In this document: positions 1 to 10,060 of the stretch, one piece after another
Layout: the number at the start of each line of letters is the position of its first letter
Position numbering within the stretch: position 1 is the stretch's first letter
From: Laccaria trichodermophora
Lineage: Eukaryota; Basidiomycota; Agaricomycetes; Agaricales; Hydnangiaceae
Reading direction: 5' to 3'
Assembly: GCA_018417955.1 (NCBI GenBank)
Contig: JACTVC010000002.1
Span: 4,588,001 to 4,652,000, forward strand
DNA length: 64,000 bases
Notes under the pieces: generated by a model
Told to the model about the DNA's origin: nothing
The model's input: only the letters and a program-made list of their open reading frames with translations
Database searches by the model: none
Translations under genes and position numbers: made by a program

Positions 1-556
1 CATACTGTAGGAAGTACAGTTATACAAAGCACTACATGTAGTACAAGAGGATGGCAAGACTGCTGACAAGGTGGTGGTTCAAGACAAAAGATCAATCTAT
101 TATGTAAGATATCCAAATCTAGCTATATACCACTGTTTGACTATGGCCTCTGGGCATTCCCTTCCAATCCTATATCACAGTGATGGTATGTCTATTCTTT
201 TTCTATTTTTTTTTTCCTGTTTTTCCAGCTATATTTGTATCATTTACCATATTAGGAAATATCCACAGACTATGTATATGGTATCTAAATATTGTTGACA
301 ATAGTCTATTATTTTTCTCTTTTTCTTCTGAGTTTATGGCTATATTTTCATTCATTCCCATATTTGGAAATATGCACAGTAAACAGTACATCAACATTAT
401 CAACAACCATTTATATCATGTAAATTTTTTTTCTAATTTTTCTAGCTATATTTGTATTAATTACTATTTTAGGAAATGTGCACAGACCATGTATACAATA
501 CCCCAATATTGTCAACAACAGTCCATTATTTTTCTCTTTTTCCTTCTAATTTTCTG
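1..556 (+). repeat. Left arm of inner inverted repeat
   Basis: Bases 1 to about 556 are matched in reverse complement by about 1870-2413. The outer ends read CATACTGTAGGAAGTACAG and its complement. The arms differ by a ~9-bp length change near 345 and scattered substitutions. Because the match begins at the first base of the window, the arm may extend further left. Small open frames in it (for example 180-557) are mirrored in the other arm and look like repeat translations, not genes. Confidence 0.85.
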
Positions 557-640
557 AATATAATTTCTTATCAGGAAATGTGCACAGACCATCAACATAC
601 TCTATTATTTTCTCTCTCTCTTTAGTGACTTTTTAGCTCT
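254..640 (+). repeat. Degenerate ~105-bp tandem repeat (plus)
   Basis: The motif GGAAATRTGCACAGAC recurs at about 254, 365, 471 and 573, a spacing of 102-110 bp. Each unit also has a TTTTCTCTTTTTCTTCTAAT stretch and a TAGCTATATTTGTATTAAT stretch. The same monomer appears at 28950-29810 (plus) and 30930-32270 (minus). Confidence 0.8.
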
Positions 641-1689
641 ATTTTTATCAATTACCTTATTAATTTCTGTGGCCAGACCTCATTACACCATATTACAACA
701 GTTACACAGAAATAACAAAAAATAGCAGTAGTGATGTTATAAGTGTGGAAAAAGAGATCACATGACTGCATCACATGGTTGTATCACAGGACACATCATA
801 TGATATGTCACATGATCACATGAATGATGTCACCTGACTATTATATATCACATGACTTGTGTCACATGACTTTATTATCACATGATTATATCACATGTCA
901 TATCATATGACTGTATCACATGATACACAACATAAACAACTATATAATGCATAAAGTTTTGAATCTAAGAGAGTCTTACAGAGTCAAGCTAAGTGAGTAG
1001 CTACTTATGCTCTGGAATGTTACAAGTGTAGCTGTACTCACCTTTCGCAGAATGCTGCAGAAAGGTTTAGCAGGATCCTGCCAGAATGTAGGGAAGGGAA
1101 AAATGATGAGCACACAAAGACAGAGAGTCACAAGCTCTCCTAAAAGAGTCACAATCTACAGCTGACATTGTCACTCTATTCCTTCACTAAGCTTGATAAA
1201 GAGTCATGAAGACAATAATACTCTTATATGCAAGTGGAAACAGAGAAGATGCATATACAAAGATGCATAAGAAGTGTGACTACTGTGATATGCATATATA
1301 GAATCCATTGGATAGGGAATATATCTGATAGCCTGACCCCTCATACATGGGACTACTACTGACAAGTATGGAAATGGCTGGCATATCTGGGATCTTATCC
1401 ATCTTTTACATTATTTACTTTCCATTGCTTAGCTATTGTGTCACATGACTCCTTTTTGTACTTGTCAGTAGTAGTCATAAATACCAATCAAGGACATGCA
1501 TGGATAGGCATGGAAGTAATAGAACAAATAACAAACAAACATCTAACTTATATTTGTTCATGTTCTATGTCATGTGATAGGTCAGATGATGTGATTATGT
1601 CATAGATCATATGATGTGGTCATGTGATCTGTCTTTCCAGGAAAGATTTTGGCACTTACAATACCACCACTGCTATCAGAAAAAAAGGA
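641..1689. other. Centre of element B1, no gene
   Basis: No convincing coding region. It holds two clusters of TCACATGA/TCATGTGA motifs (about 750-925 and 1440-1640) and AT-rich unique sequence. The stretch near 1620-1660 (AAAGATTTTGGCACTTA) matches the centre of B2 near 31350, which supports homology of the two elements. Confidence 0.5.
750..925. repeat. Array of TCACATGA-type motifs
   Basis: At least ten copies of CACATG in TCACATGA-like contexts are spaced about 10-25 bp apart. The motif reads TCATGTGA on the other strand. Related clusters occur at 1440-1640 and 31200-31345. The function is unknown; it could be a simple-sequence expansion or a protein-binding array. Confidence 0.65.
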
Positions 1690-2240
1690 GAAAAAATAAT
1701 AAACTATTGTTAATGGCCTGTGCACATGTCCTATTCTGGAAATATATCCAGAGAGTCAGACAAAAAGGGGGAAAAAAGAAATAGATACATGGTCTGGGTA
1801 CATTTCCTAATATAATAATTTAATACAAATACAGCTAGAAAAATAAGAAAGGAAATTCAATTTAGCCTGAAAAATTAGAAGAAAAAGAGAAAAATAATGG
1901 ACTGTTGTTGACAATATTGGGGTATTGTATACATGGTCTGTGCACATTTCCTAAAATAGTAATTAATACAAATATAGCTAGAAAAATTAGAAAAAAAATT
2001 TACATGATATAAATGGTTGTTGATAATGTTGATGTACTGTTTACTGTGCATATTTCCAAATATGGTAATTATAGCCATAAACTCAGAAGAAAAAGAGAAA
2101 AATAATAGACTATTGTCAACAATATTTAGATACCATATACATAGTCTGTGGATATTTCCTAATATGGTAAATGATACAAATATAGCTGGAAAAACAGGAA
2201 AAAAAAAATAGAAAAAGAATAGACATACCATCACTGTGAT
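1690..2240 (-). repeat. Degenerate ~105-bp tandem repeat (minus)
   Basis: Reverse-oriented copies of the same ~105-bp monomer seen at 254-640, with GTCTGTGCACATTTCC recurring near 1790, 1938 and 2040. They make up much of the right inner arm. Confidence 0.75.
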
Positions 2241-2413
2241 ATAGGATTGGAAGGGAATGCCCAGAGGCCATAGTCAAACAGTGGTATATAGCTAGATTTG
2301 GATATCTTACATAATAGATTGATCTTTTGTCTTGAACCACCACCTTGTCAGCAGTCTTGCCATCCTCTTGTACTACATGTAGTGCTTTGTATAACTGTAC
2401 TTCCTACAGTATG
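1870..2413 (-). repeat. Right arm of inner inverted repeat
   Basis: This is the reverse complement of 1-556, ending at 2413 with CTGTACTTCCTACAGTATG. Together the arms form a stem of roughly 545 bp around a spacer of about 1.3 kb, consistent with the foldback layout of element B1. Confidence 0.85.
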
Positions 2414-2556
2414 CATAATCATGTTGGGCCAGCTGAGTATCTTGTAACTGCTCATTGCTCACTCATGGGTGTTGATCCCAGATCCACCCATTCTTGCCTC
2501 CTCCTTCCCTCTTGGCTTCAGCTATGCGAGAAGTTCAGAGTGAACGCTTCACAATC

Positions 2557-2767
2557 ACAGCTGAATGCAGAATGATAGGTCATGCAGATCAACACATACA
2601 TAGAGCAGACTCTCAAATGTTACTGTGGTACTACAGTGACATCAATTATTTGACTCATTGTGAGAACTTGGTGAGAACTCAGCCATCATGTTGCTTTGAA
2701 AATTTGACAGTCTGCCCCGTGCATGTGTCAGTCTGGCATGGCTTATCATTCTGCATTCAGCTATAAC
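2557..2767. repeat. Small inverted-repeat insertion
   Basis: The sequence AGCTGAATGCAGAATGATA at about 2558 is repeated in reverse complement at about 2745-2763, giving ~28-bp inverted ends around ~150 bp. It lies in 2414-2777, a part of B1 not recognised in B2. No clear target duplication is visible. Confidence 0.45.
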
Positions 2768-2776
2768 TGTTATTTA

Positions 2777-4129
2777 CAATGTTGGTGTATAGTGCACATG
2801 GTCTGTGCATATTTCCAAATAAGGTAATTTGTGCAAATATTGCCAGAAAATTACAATAAAATACAAGAAACATTAAAGAAAATATTGGATGGTAGTCACT
2901 ATTGATTATAATGTTGCAGAGCTGAAATCAGAGTAAATGAGGCAAGATTACTATTTTAAATGAAAATCATTTAGAAAATGTGGTAAAAATGAGAAAAAAT
3001 AGGATTTGTTGTTGGGTACTGTTGTCAAGGTCTAAGGTCTATATCTAAAAAAGGAAATTCAAGTATTTGTAATAGAGAGATGAGAATTCTAGGAGATTCT
3101 AGCCATTTCTGCAGAAATAGGTGGGGCACAGTAAAGTACTGGTAGTCAGCATGTCATTATAGTCAACAGACATGAATACATCATATCATATCATATCATA
3201 TTATACATATTTATAACTTCAGACACTGACAATCCTCAGAGCTCTCTGCAGTTCTCAGAAATATGCCTCTATAAAAGTGAAAAAAAAAGCTGGCATAGTC
3301 AATCTGACAGTTCCCAAACTCTCTCTAGTCTTTAGGAACATACTTCAGTGAAGAAATATGGCTCACACATCAGCCAATATCTACTTCTGATAATTTGCAA
3401 GAATAATAGACATCAGTAATAATTCAGTAAGTAAGGCTAGTCTATTATAGGCAGTTATTAATATACACTCAACATAAGAGCAGTCAGTAACAACCTTTAT
3501 TATCTGATAGAGCAGAATTTAGAGGCTATAACTATATAACAAATAGCTGAATACCACCAATAGATAGAGCTGAATGCAATATATAATCTGGTTTTTCTAT
3601 AATAAAAATACAATGTAAACTAAAAAGGCAAGTTTAGGACCAAAATGATCTTTATGATAAATTTTGTAGAAAAGTTGAATCCAGAAGATAAAAGTTTGAA
3701 TGGTCAGAAATTTTTGAAGTTTTTTTTTTGAAACTAGGACCCCAGATACTCCATGACACTGGCAGGAATTTTTTTGCCTATGTGACATGGCTAAAACATT
3801 TCCAAGCAGTGTGACATGGTCAAAACATTTTTCAGCAGTGTGACATGGCTAAAACATTTCTGAGCAGTGTGACATGGCTAAAACATTTCTCAGCAGTGTG
3901 ATATGGTTCAAAAATTTCCTACCACTTTCAGATGGCTAGGATATTTTTCAATACAAAATATGAGCCCAAATATTTCTGGTCACAATATTGAAGGCCAAAC
4001 ATTTTTGCCCAATGTAATAATATATTTTTCTCCAGAGGCAAAAAAATAACCGGCCAAAGGATCTATTAGCCTGGATAATTTTTCAAGATTTCCTAGCTAA
4101 TAGCTTGGTCAAGGTGGGTGACTGAAGTG
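2777..4129. repeat. Right terminal arm of element B1
   Basis: This stretch is shared with B2 in the same orientation (32180-32781 continuing at 44189-45089) and in reverse complement at 27051-28960. No open frame is conserved between copies; frames such as 3597-3788 are short and not recognisable. Confidence 0.75.
3775..3910. repeat. Subterminal ~30-bp repeats of family B
   Basis: Four to five units of GTGTGACATGGCTAAAACAT type alternate with TTTCTGAGCA-like spacers. The same array lies near both ends of B2 (27380-27530 and 44610-44760). Subterminal arrays are often transposase-binding sites in TIR elements; that role here is inference. Confidence 0.6.
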
Positions 4130-4509
4130 ATCTCTGCAGCATGCATGGTGCATAGTTGAACTTCATACTTAAGCTGATAAGTATAGCCATTCTGTGTCTT
4201 AGGGCTTGATATGCACATTCTGGACGCAGCAGGCACCCTAAGTTCATGATCATTGTTGTGAGGAGCTACCATCCTCGTCCTCGAACTGTTAATCAAGGTT
4301 GCCATCCTCCCAGATCAGGTCCCTTGTCCTTCACTTGGCGTAGAGTTTCGCATAAGATTCAGTTTCATAGTGGAATTTAGCAATTTCCTAGTAGTGTCTG
4401 ATTTGGCCCTTTTGCGATTCTGTATTCTGCAAGGATGGTAGGTAGTAAGCTCCCTCAGGACTTGAAAGTTTTCATAAGCTTGATCACGTGGGCATGCAGT
4501 CACCTCAGT
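4130..4509. other. Unassigned segment between two element termini
   Basis: It lies between the right end of B1 and the left end of A-small and is less AT-rich than both. On the minus strand one frame is open apart from a few TAG, TGA and TAA stops (about 4480 down to 4260) and includes the stretch DLIWEDGNLD, so it may be a coding relic. It could be the displaced end of the neighbouring Ty3 element, but I could not align it to the chromodomain of the intact copy. Confidence 0.3.
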
Positions 4510-5802
4510 CACTTCAGTCACCCACTGACAACTGACTATTAGTCTTGCAAACTCCATGAATACTACAGGACTAAATGTCAGGGTGTATATCTATATTGTA
4601 TATATTCTGGGCTTGTATATTTCCACTTTTACCTAAATATATTTTGTTGTCCAGTGTCACACTAAATATATTTCTAGTGTGTCACACACCCCAAAATATA
4701 TTTCCTCACTGGAATGGACTTACAAAGTGTTGTAATGAAAAAGGCAGACACTACAAACTAAAGTGATATTATGTAATGACTTTCCCAATTCGGAAATATG
4801 CAAACATCGTCATTAACAAGGACAACACCCTGCTAGCCATTAACTCTTCTGGCCCAAAAAGCGTGGGAAATAATTCGCCACCCAAATGCGCACTGTGCCT
4901 GACATCAGATGTGTCAGAAAAAAGTGTAACGCTTTTCCCAATTAGGAAGTTGCCCAATTAGGAAATAGTGCACACATCATCATTAACAATGACCACACCA
5001 TGCTAGCCATTAATTCTTCTGGCCCAAAAAGCATGGGAAACAGTTCCCAACCTAAATGTGCACTGTGCCTGACATCAGGTTTGTCAGAAAAAAGTGTAAC
5101 ACTTTTCTTAATTAGGAAATGGCCCAATTAGGAAATAGTGCGCACATCATCATTAACAATGACCACACCATGCTAGCCATTAACTCTTCTGGCCCAAAAA
5201 GTGTGGGAAACAGTTACCCACCCAAATGCGCACTGTGCCTGACATCAGGTGTGGCAGAAAAAAGTGTAACACTTTTCCCAATTAGGAAATAGTGCACACA
5301 TCAATGCATATACTACACATGGGTCAAACCCATTGGTAAATATCTGTCAACAAACATCCCAATGAGGGTATTCTGCCTACAAAATAATAGGTAAATACCC
5401 TATCCCCTATATTAAAAAAATCCCAAGTTTTTCTTTTAAATATAGGACCCCAGACACCCCTTGTGGCTGAAAAAATATATCCTTAGTCAACCCTAGCTTC
5501 AAAATATATCCCAAGTCCATCCCAGACAAGAAATATATTTCTACATTGTGACAGTCACAATTCAGGGTCCAGCCATAGGAAATATATTTGGAGTCCATTC
5601 CAGTGAGGAAATATATTTTGGGGTGTGTGACACACTAGAAATATATTTAGTGTGACACTGGACAACAAAATATATTTAGGTAAAAGTGGAAATATACAAG
5701 CCCAGAATATATACAATATAGATATACACCCTGACATTTAGTCCTGTAGTATTCATGGAGTTTGCAAGACTAATAGTCAGTTGTCAGTGGGTGACTGAAG
5801 TG
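4510..5802. mobile_element. Short palindromic TIR element, family A (A-small)
   Basis: Both ends carry CACTTCAGTCACCCACTGAC in inverted orientation, and the inverted match continues for about 210 bp to the CACTGGAATGGACT motif. The right arm continues beyond this with AAATATATTT-rich sequence matching the arms of A-large (48120 and 56856). The interior holds three ~170-bp tandem units. No transposase frame is seen. The flanking 8-mers (ACCTCAGT on the left, GATGTTCA on the right) do not match, so there is no visible target duplication; the right end abuts the truncated 3' end of a Ty3 polyprotein. Confidence 0.8.
4798..5295. repeat. Three tandem ~170-bp units
   Basis: The phrase ACATCATCATTAACAA recurs at about 4804, 4974 and 5144, each followed by GCTAGCCATTAA and TCTGGCCCAAAAAG. 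The units are only slightly diverged, which suggests relatively recent tandem amplification inside A-small. Confidence 0.85.
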
Positions 5803-5983
5803 GATGTTCAATGTTGAAGACAGGGAAGCCTGGATGCTGATTGCCCATCCTCAGTCGATAGACATTGGGGTTGATCTTTTGAATTATTTCGAATGGACCT
5901 ATCCAGTGCTGTTTCAACTTCGCTCCAGCTCCTTTAGAGTCTACCCATTCTAGGGAGTGTGGGTTCACCAGTACCAACAACCC
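5803..5983 (-). pseudogene. Gypsy-1 integrase C-terminal (GPY/F-like) domain, truncated
   Basis: Contains LVNPHSLEWVD, WIGPFEIIQKINPNVYRLR and PVFNIEH, matching ALVNPHSLELVD, MIGPFEVIEKINPQVYRLR and PVFNLDH of the intact polyprotein. The match stops precisely at the terminus of A-small, so any chromodomain is lost or displaced. Confidence 0.85.
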
Positions 5984-6862
5984 TTACTTGAATTCAGGCA
6001 CAGCCCACCTGTTTTTATTATATTGAGTGGCTTGTTTGTCCTGTGCCGTTGTGATTGACCTCTGTGTGCTATCTCTATGCATCGCCAGCGTTTCCAAGAA
6101 ATTAATAGCATTGGGCAAAAGCAAGTAATTCATTCTGCCGTTATCTGACCGTTTTAAGAAATCGAGGGGCATCCATGGATGGAAGCTGTATAGCAGGAAG
6201 GGAGTTGTACCTGTTGAACTGTGAGTTGCATTGTTATATGCAAATTCAATGATGTGTAACCACATTGCCTAGTCATCCAGATCTTCATTGACGTATGCTT
6301 GTAACATGGTCACTAACTGTTTGTTTACGATCTCGGTTTGCCCATCATGTTGAGGGTGATGGGATGACGACAATGACATCTTTGTTTTCAGATATTTTGC
6401 CACTCCTTTCCAAAAGTCCGACGTCCACCTGGGGTCACGGTCTGTCAGAATGCTCTCTGGTAGACTGAAACGGCAGCCAATGTGGCACATGTATAACTCG
6501 CCAAATTCCTCAGCGGTAAGCCCTGTCAAAGTTGGTATGAAACTCACATGCTTTGTGAGTCTGTCAACAACCACGAAGATGGCAGTAGATTCCCTGGACC
6601 ACAGTAGGTTGACTATGAAATCCATGGAAACAGACTGATATGGGCAGCTAGGAATGGGGTTTGGGATCAAATATCCGTACTTGTTGAAGTTGGAAAATTT
6701 TGTTTTTTGGCAGGTATCGCAAGACTTGGCATAAGCTAGGACATCTGATTTCATTTGCAAGTCTCTACTAATTGAAGGTTCATTATCCTGTACTGGTGAA
6801 ATATGATCTGGAGGAGCCCTTGGTAAATGGGAAAGAGGATCGACATTTGAATGTACCTACCC
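5984..6862 (-). pseudogene. Gypsy-1 integrase core, N-terminus deleted
   Basis: After SNVDPLSHL only a short linker precedes KSCDTCQK, so the ~200-residue linker and the two zinc-binding His of the HHCC domain are missing compared with the intact copy. The DDE core is present: VSMDFIVNLL, ILTDRDPRW and DGQTEIVN. A TAG at 6266-6268 replaces the Trp codon expected from the intact copy, which fits G-to-A. The segment ends with TAA after PEFK. Confidence 0.85.
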
Positions 6863-7441
6863 CGCTCAGTGGATAATTTCTAGGTCTGGCGCATATGCTG
6901 AAAAGACGGCCCCCCAAGCTGCTAGTCGACGATTCGAGTTCTTGTACGTCCTTGCCCATTGTAGTGCCAAGTGGTCCGTTACCAGTAAAATCTTCTCCCC
7001 TTCAATGTAAGGCTGAAATTTGACGAGTCCTTCCTTCACCGCTAATGCTTCCCTTTCAGTAGTTGAATAATGCGTCTCAGCTGACTTGAATGTCCTGGAC
7101 CAGTAGGCCACCACTCTCTCGATGTGAACAATGGTGGAGTTGAAGGATTCGCCCCATTCACCCTCGCTTGGACTGTCTGTAGTCTTAGCGGATAGGGTGG
7201 TAGTTAGCTTGGGCGGTGGTAAGCCAGTGTCGAATTGTTTCTGTAGGCGAGTATAAGCTCGTGTTCCCTTCAGATCTTTCACTGAGATAGGCTGGATTTG
7301 CTGTAAGGCACACCCTAGTGCTTCATCAGAGGCATCCATGTAAAGGCGATAAGGAAGTCCCTCAATAGGGTGTCCAAGGACTGGGCTAGAACATAAGGTG
7401 TCTTTTGTGGCCTCAAACACATATTCCTCTTCTGCACCCCA
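6863..7441 (-). pseudogene. Gypsy-1 RNase H
   Basis: Carries the RNase H motifs YMDASDEALG, STTEREALAVKEGL and VTDHLALQWA, in the same order as the intact copy. It ends at a TGA at the arginine position of the conserved IVHRAG motif (here IIH-stop-AG), followed two codons later by a TAG. The frame then continues into SNVDPLSHL. Confidence 0.85.
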
Positions 7442-8287
7442 TCACCAACACGCCCCTTTACGTAGAAGTTGAAACAATGGGGCACATATAGATGCGTAGT
7501 AGGGTATGAAAGCGGAAAAATAAACTACCATTCTGAGAAAAGTCTGTAATTGGGATAGTTTTTTTGGTTGTTCCAATTCCAAGATTGCCTGAACTTTTTC
7601 TAGATGTGTAGAGAGTCCCAATCGTGATACTTTATGACCTAGCAGCAAAATGGACCCATAAAACAAATGACATTTGTTCAGAGATAGGGTTATGCCTGCT
7701 TTCTCAATGGCTTCCAGGACCAGATCTAGATGGTCTATATGTTCTTCGTAGGATTTTGAGTAAACGACTATGTCGTCGATGTACACTAGACAGAATACCC
7801 AAAGGTAAGGGGCTAGTATGCCCTGCATGACTCTCTGAAATATTGATGGCCTGTTTCTCAATCCAAAAGGCATGCGCTTAAATTGAAACAGGCCACGATG
7901 GGTGTGAAATGCTGTTTTCTCAACATTGTCTGGGTCCAACTCGAGCTGTGTGAACCCAGATAATGCATCCAAAGATGATAAAACCTGGGTGCCTGATAAG
8001 GAAGACAAGATTTCAGATTGGCGTGGGATGGGGAACTTGTCTGGTGTCGTTACCACATTAAGCTTCCTATAATTGATGCAAAAGCGAGGTTTACCATTCC
8101 GGTAGGCAATAACAACAGGCGCGCTCCAGGGGCTAACAGATGGCTCAATGACATCTTGTTCGAACCATGTATTGAGTTGTACATCCATGAAACGTCGTTT
8201 TTCTGGAGAACTTCTGTACATGGGCACTGATATTGGCACCTGGCCGTCAGCTGTACGAATGTGGACTTTAGTAGGCAAGTGTCCTAG
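7442..8287 (-). pseudogene. Gypsy-1 reverse transcriptase
   Basis: A near-complete Ty3 RT. It has the entry motif WSAPVVIAYRNGKPRFCINY, the fingers motif PFGLRNRPSIFQRVMQGIL and the catalytic YIDDIVVYSK motif, with both metal-binding Asp residues kept. It aligns along its length with the RT of the intact element. It would copy element RNA to DNA in virus-like particles, but the surrounding stops make the polyprotein non-functional. The segment ends with TGA after GACW. Confidence 0.9.
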
Positions 8288-8968
8288 TCAGCCATCGAAA
8301 CCGAAAGCGTTTACGCATTTCTCTAGCATATTCCAAGCCTTTTCCTTCAGGTGTTCAGGAAGAGTACCCACATCCATGAGATCTTTCATCCTGGAAGAGG
8401 GGTATTCGGTGAGATCTGGCATTTCTGCAGTTTTCAGCCCAAAAGATTCGTCGTTGTCCGCTGCTGTCAGCTCCTTTTGTATAGGCAGTTGCTCTTCATG
8501 GTTTCTCTGATCAGCATCTAACTGAACTTGTATGATGGCTGCGATCGCTGTTGCATGTTTGCTCCTCTCCTCCCAATCCGACAAAGAGCTAACATGGTCG
8601 AAGTGTTCTGAGGGATCCGACAGTACTCCGATGATCTCTCCTTTCCTGATATAAAGTGGTTGATTGGACGGATTCGTGATGGGCACCCAAGGGTTAGTGG
8701 ACGAAATCAGGGTGTTAGGGACTGCGAAATAGGTGTTGTCAGCTCCTGATAGAAGGTTTTTGGAGACTAGCCAATCCTTGTCTTCTTCTAGTTGTCCTTC
8801 GACTTGGATGGGCTTGCATTTGTGCGGACGCAAGCGATAGTTCTCCTTTGCATGAACTACTCTTTCCTCCTTGCCGAACTTAGCCTTCTGCCTGTGGCGC
8901 TTATTTTTGTGTCAACGGTGTAGCTTCGAACAGATGAAGCAGCCCACTGAATACGCACTCTGCCTCAT
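8288..8968 (-). pseudogene. Gypsy-1 protease-RT linker
   Basis: It continues the same frame. One TGA lies near 8914 and the segment ends with a TGA at 8288-8290, exactly where the intact copy has arginine (GRLGH). The region carries the FIPIANPS-like stretch (WVPITNPSNQPLYIRKGE) shared with the intact copy, followed by an acidic linker before the RT. Confidence 0.7.
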
Positions 8969-9601
8969 TCACTCGAAGTCTTTAGTCCTGTCTACCTGTT
9001 GCGCCGCAACTGCCCAGTCAGACTGACCAAAGTGCACTCTAGGTCCTTCTTCTACATTTCTTGTCACTCCAAGTTTGTAAGTCAACTGGTAATCCTCGCC
9101 TAGCAAGATGGGTACCGTCATTCCTGGAACTACGTATGCTTCTGCTTCAGACTCCAGCATGACTCTGTCGTCCATCATCATGAATATCAGAATCCTAACA
9201 AAGCCATGCAGGGTGGAATCTTTGTCTGTAAGTTGCCAGAGTTTCATGCGCAACCCTTGCTGTATGATGGGAGCATCTTTAAGGGAATCATAGTATTCTG
9301 CGGAGATCAACATAACGTCTGCACACAAATCCAAATGTAAGTCAATCCGTTCATTCGTCAAATTCCCAACCCAACCCTTGGTTGCGAGAACCGAAACTCC
9401 CACTGAAGATTCACCAGCTGGATAGAATCTCTTCTTCTTCAACCTAATTGGCTTTGTTTCTTTGGGTGGTGGAGGTAGAGGTCTGTCCTGCCTTGCTGCA
9501 AATCCTTCTGCCTTTAATGGCTCAGTGGGGTCGGAATCGATGGTCGTTTCACCACTCATTGCATTTGAACGTTCGGTTAGTTCTTCGTCGACAACATCCA
9601 T
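8969..9601 (-). pseudogene. Gypsy-1 aspartic protease, active site altered
   Basis: The segment aligns with the protease of the intact copy around the flap-like LRMKLWQLTDKD and the VPILLGEDYQ motif. The active-site triplet is broken: the intact copy reads LDSGAD, this one reads LDLCAD. The Asp is kept but Ser-Gly is lost, and the Ser-to-Leu change fits a C-to-T transition. The segment ends at a TGA after DFE. Confidence 0.8.
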
Positions 9602-10060
9602 TAATATATGAACGTCCGACTTAGGTTGTGCATGGTGTTCTGCCCAGGCTTTGTCCTTGACTTCAACGCACGACGCACGACGGTTTTGACTAACAGGGAT
9701 GGAAGGGTGTTTTAATGGTTGGAGAGTCTCGTCTTTGTGGAATTCATTTTCTTGAATCAGGACATGCTTCGTTGACTTCTTCTTGGTTCAAGCTGCTATG
9801 TCTGCTTCATCTTCTACTTCCTCTACCGTTGCTTTACGGTGATCACCAGTCTTATGCCCACTACTGATTTCTCCTGCAATAAGTATGCTGGAGTCCTCTT
9901 CATGAGCAGCCAACTCAAAATCTGACTGAATGCGGTTGAGGTCGATTTGAGACGCTGCTACTCTTTGGGAAAGCAATATCCCATAGGCACTCTGGTATAG
10001 TTTGTCCCCTTCGTCAGTCTCCTTTTCTGTGTTATGTGCGCTTTTCGCTTGTGCTGACGT
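9602..10060 (-). pseudogene. Gypsy-1 Gag-protease linker
   Basis: This continues the polyprotein frame between the zinc knuckle and the protease. It holds one internal TGA at 9788-9790. The sequence is acidic and low in complexity, with no domain; it corresponds to the linker at about residues 740-900 of the intact polyprotein. Confidence 0.6.

Larger units (their letters stand above)
1..4129. mobile_element. Right part of palindromic TIR element, family B (B1)
   Basis: The right terminus at 4114-4129 is the reverse complement of CACTTCAGTCACCCAC, the same end as element B2 at 27051 and 45089. The stretch 2777-4129 matches the right arm of B2 (about 32180-32781 plus 44189-45089) in order and orientation. 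Inward lie minus-oriented ~105-bp repeats, a centre with TCACATGA motifs, and plus-oriented repeats from base 1. By symmetry the centre is near 1200, so the left end should lie beyond the window. No transposase frame is visible. The target duplication cannot be tested because only one end is present; the 8 bases after the right end are ATCTCTGC. The grouping is my inference from matching B2. Confidence 0.7.

Noticed and set aside
180..557. 125-codon frame and its mirror at 1875-2234
   Set aside because: Both are translations of AT-rich inverted repeat with low-complexity Phe/Ser/Tyr runs and no conserved motif; a length change separates the copies.
724..925. CRISPR-like array from regularly spaced motifs
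   Set aside because: The repeats are 8-mers with irregular spacing in a eukaryotic transposon; there are no cas genes.
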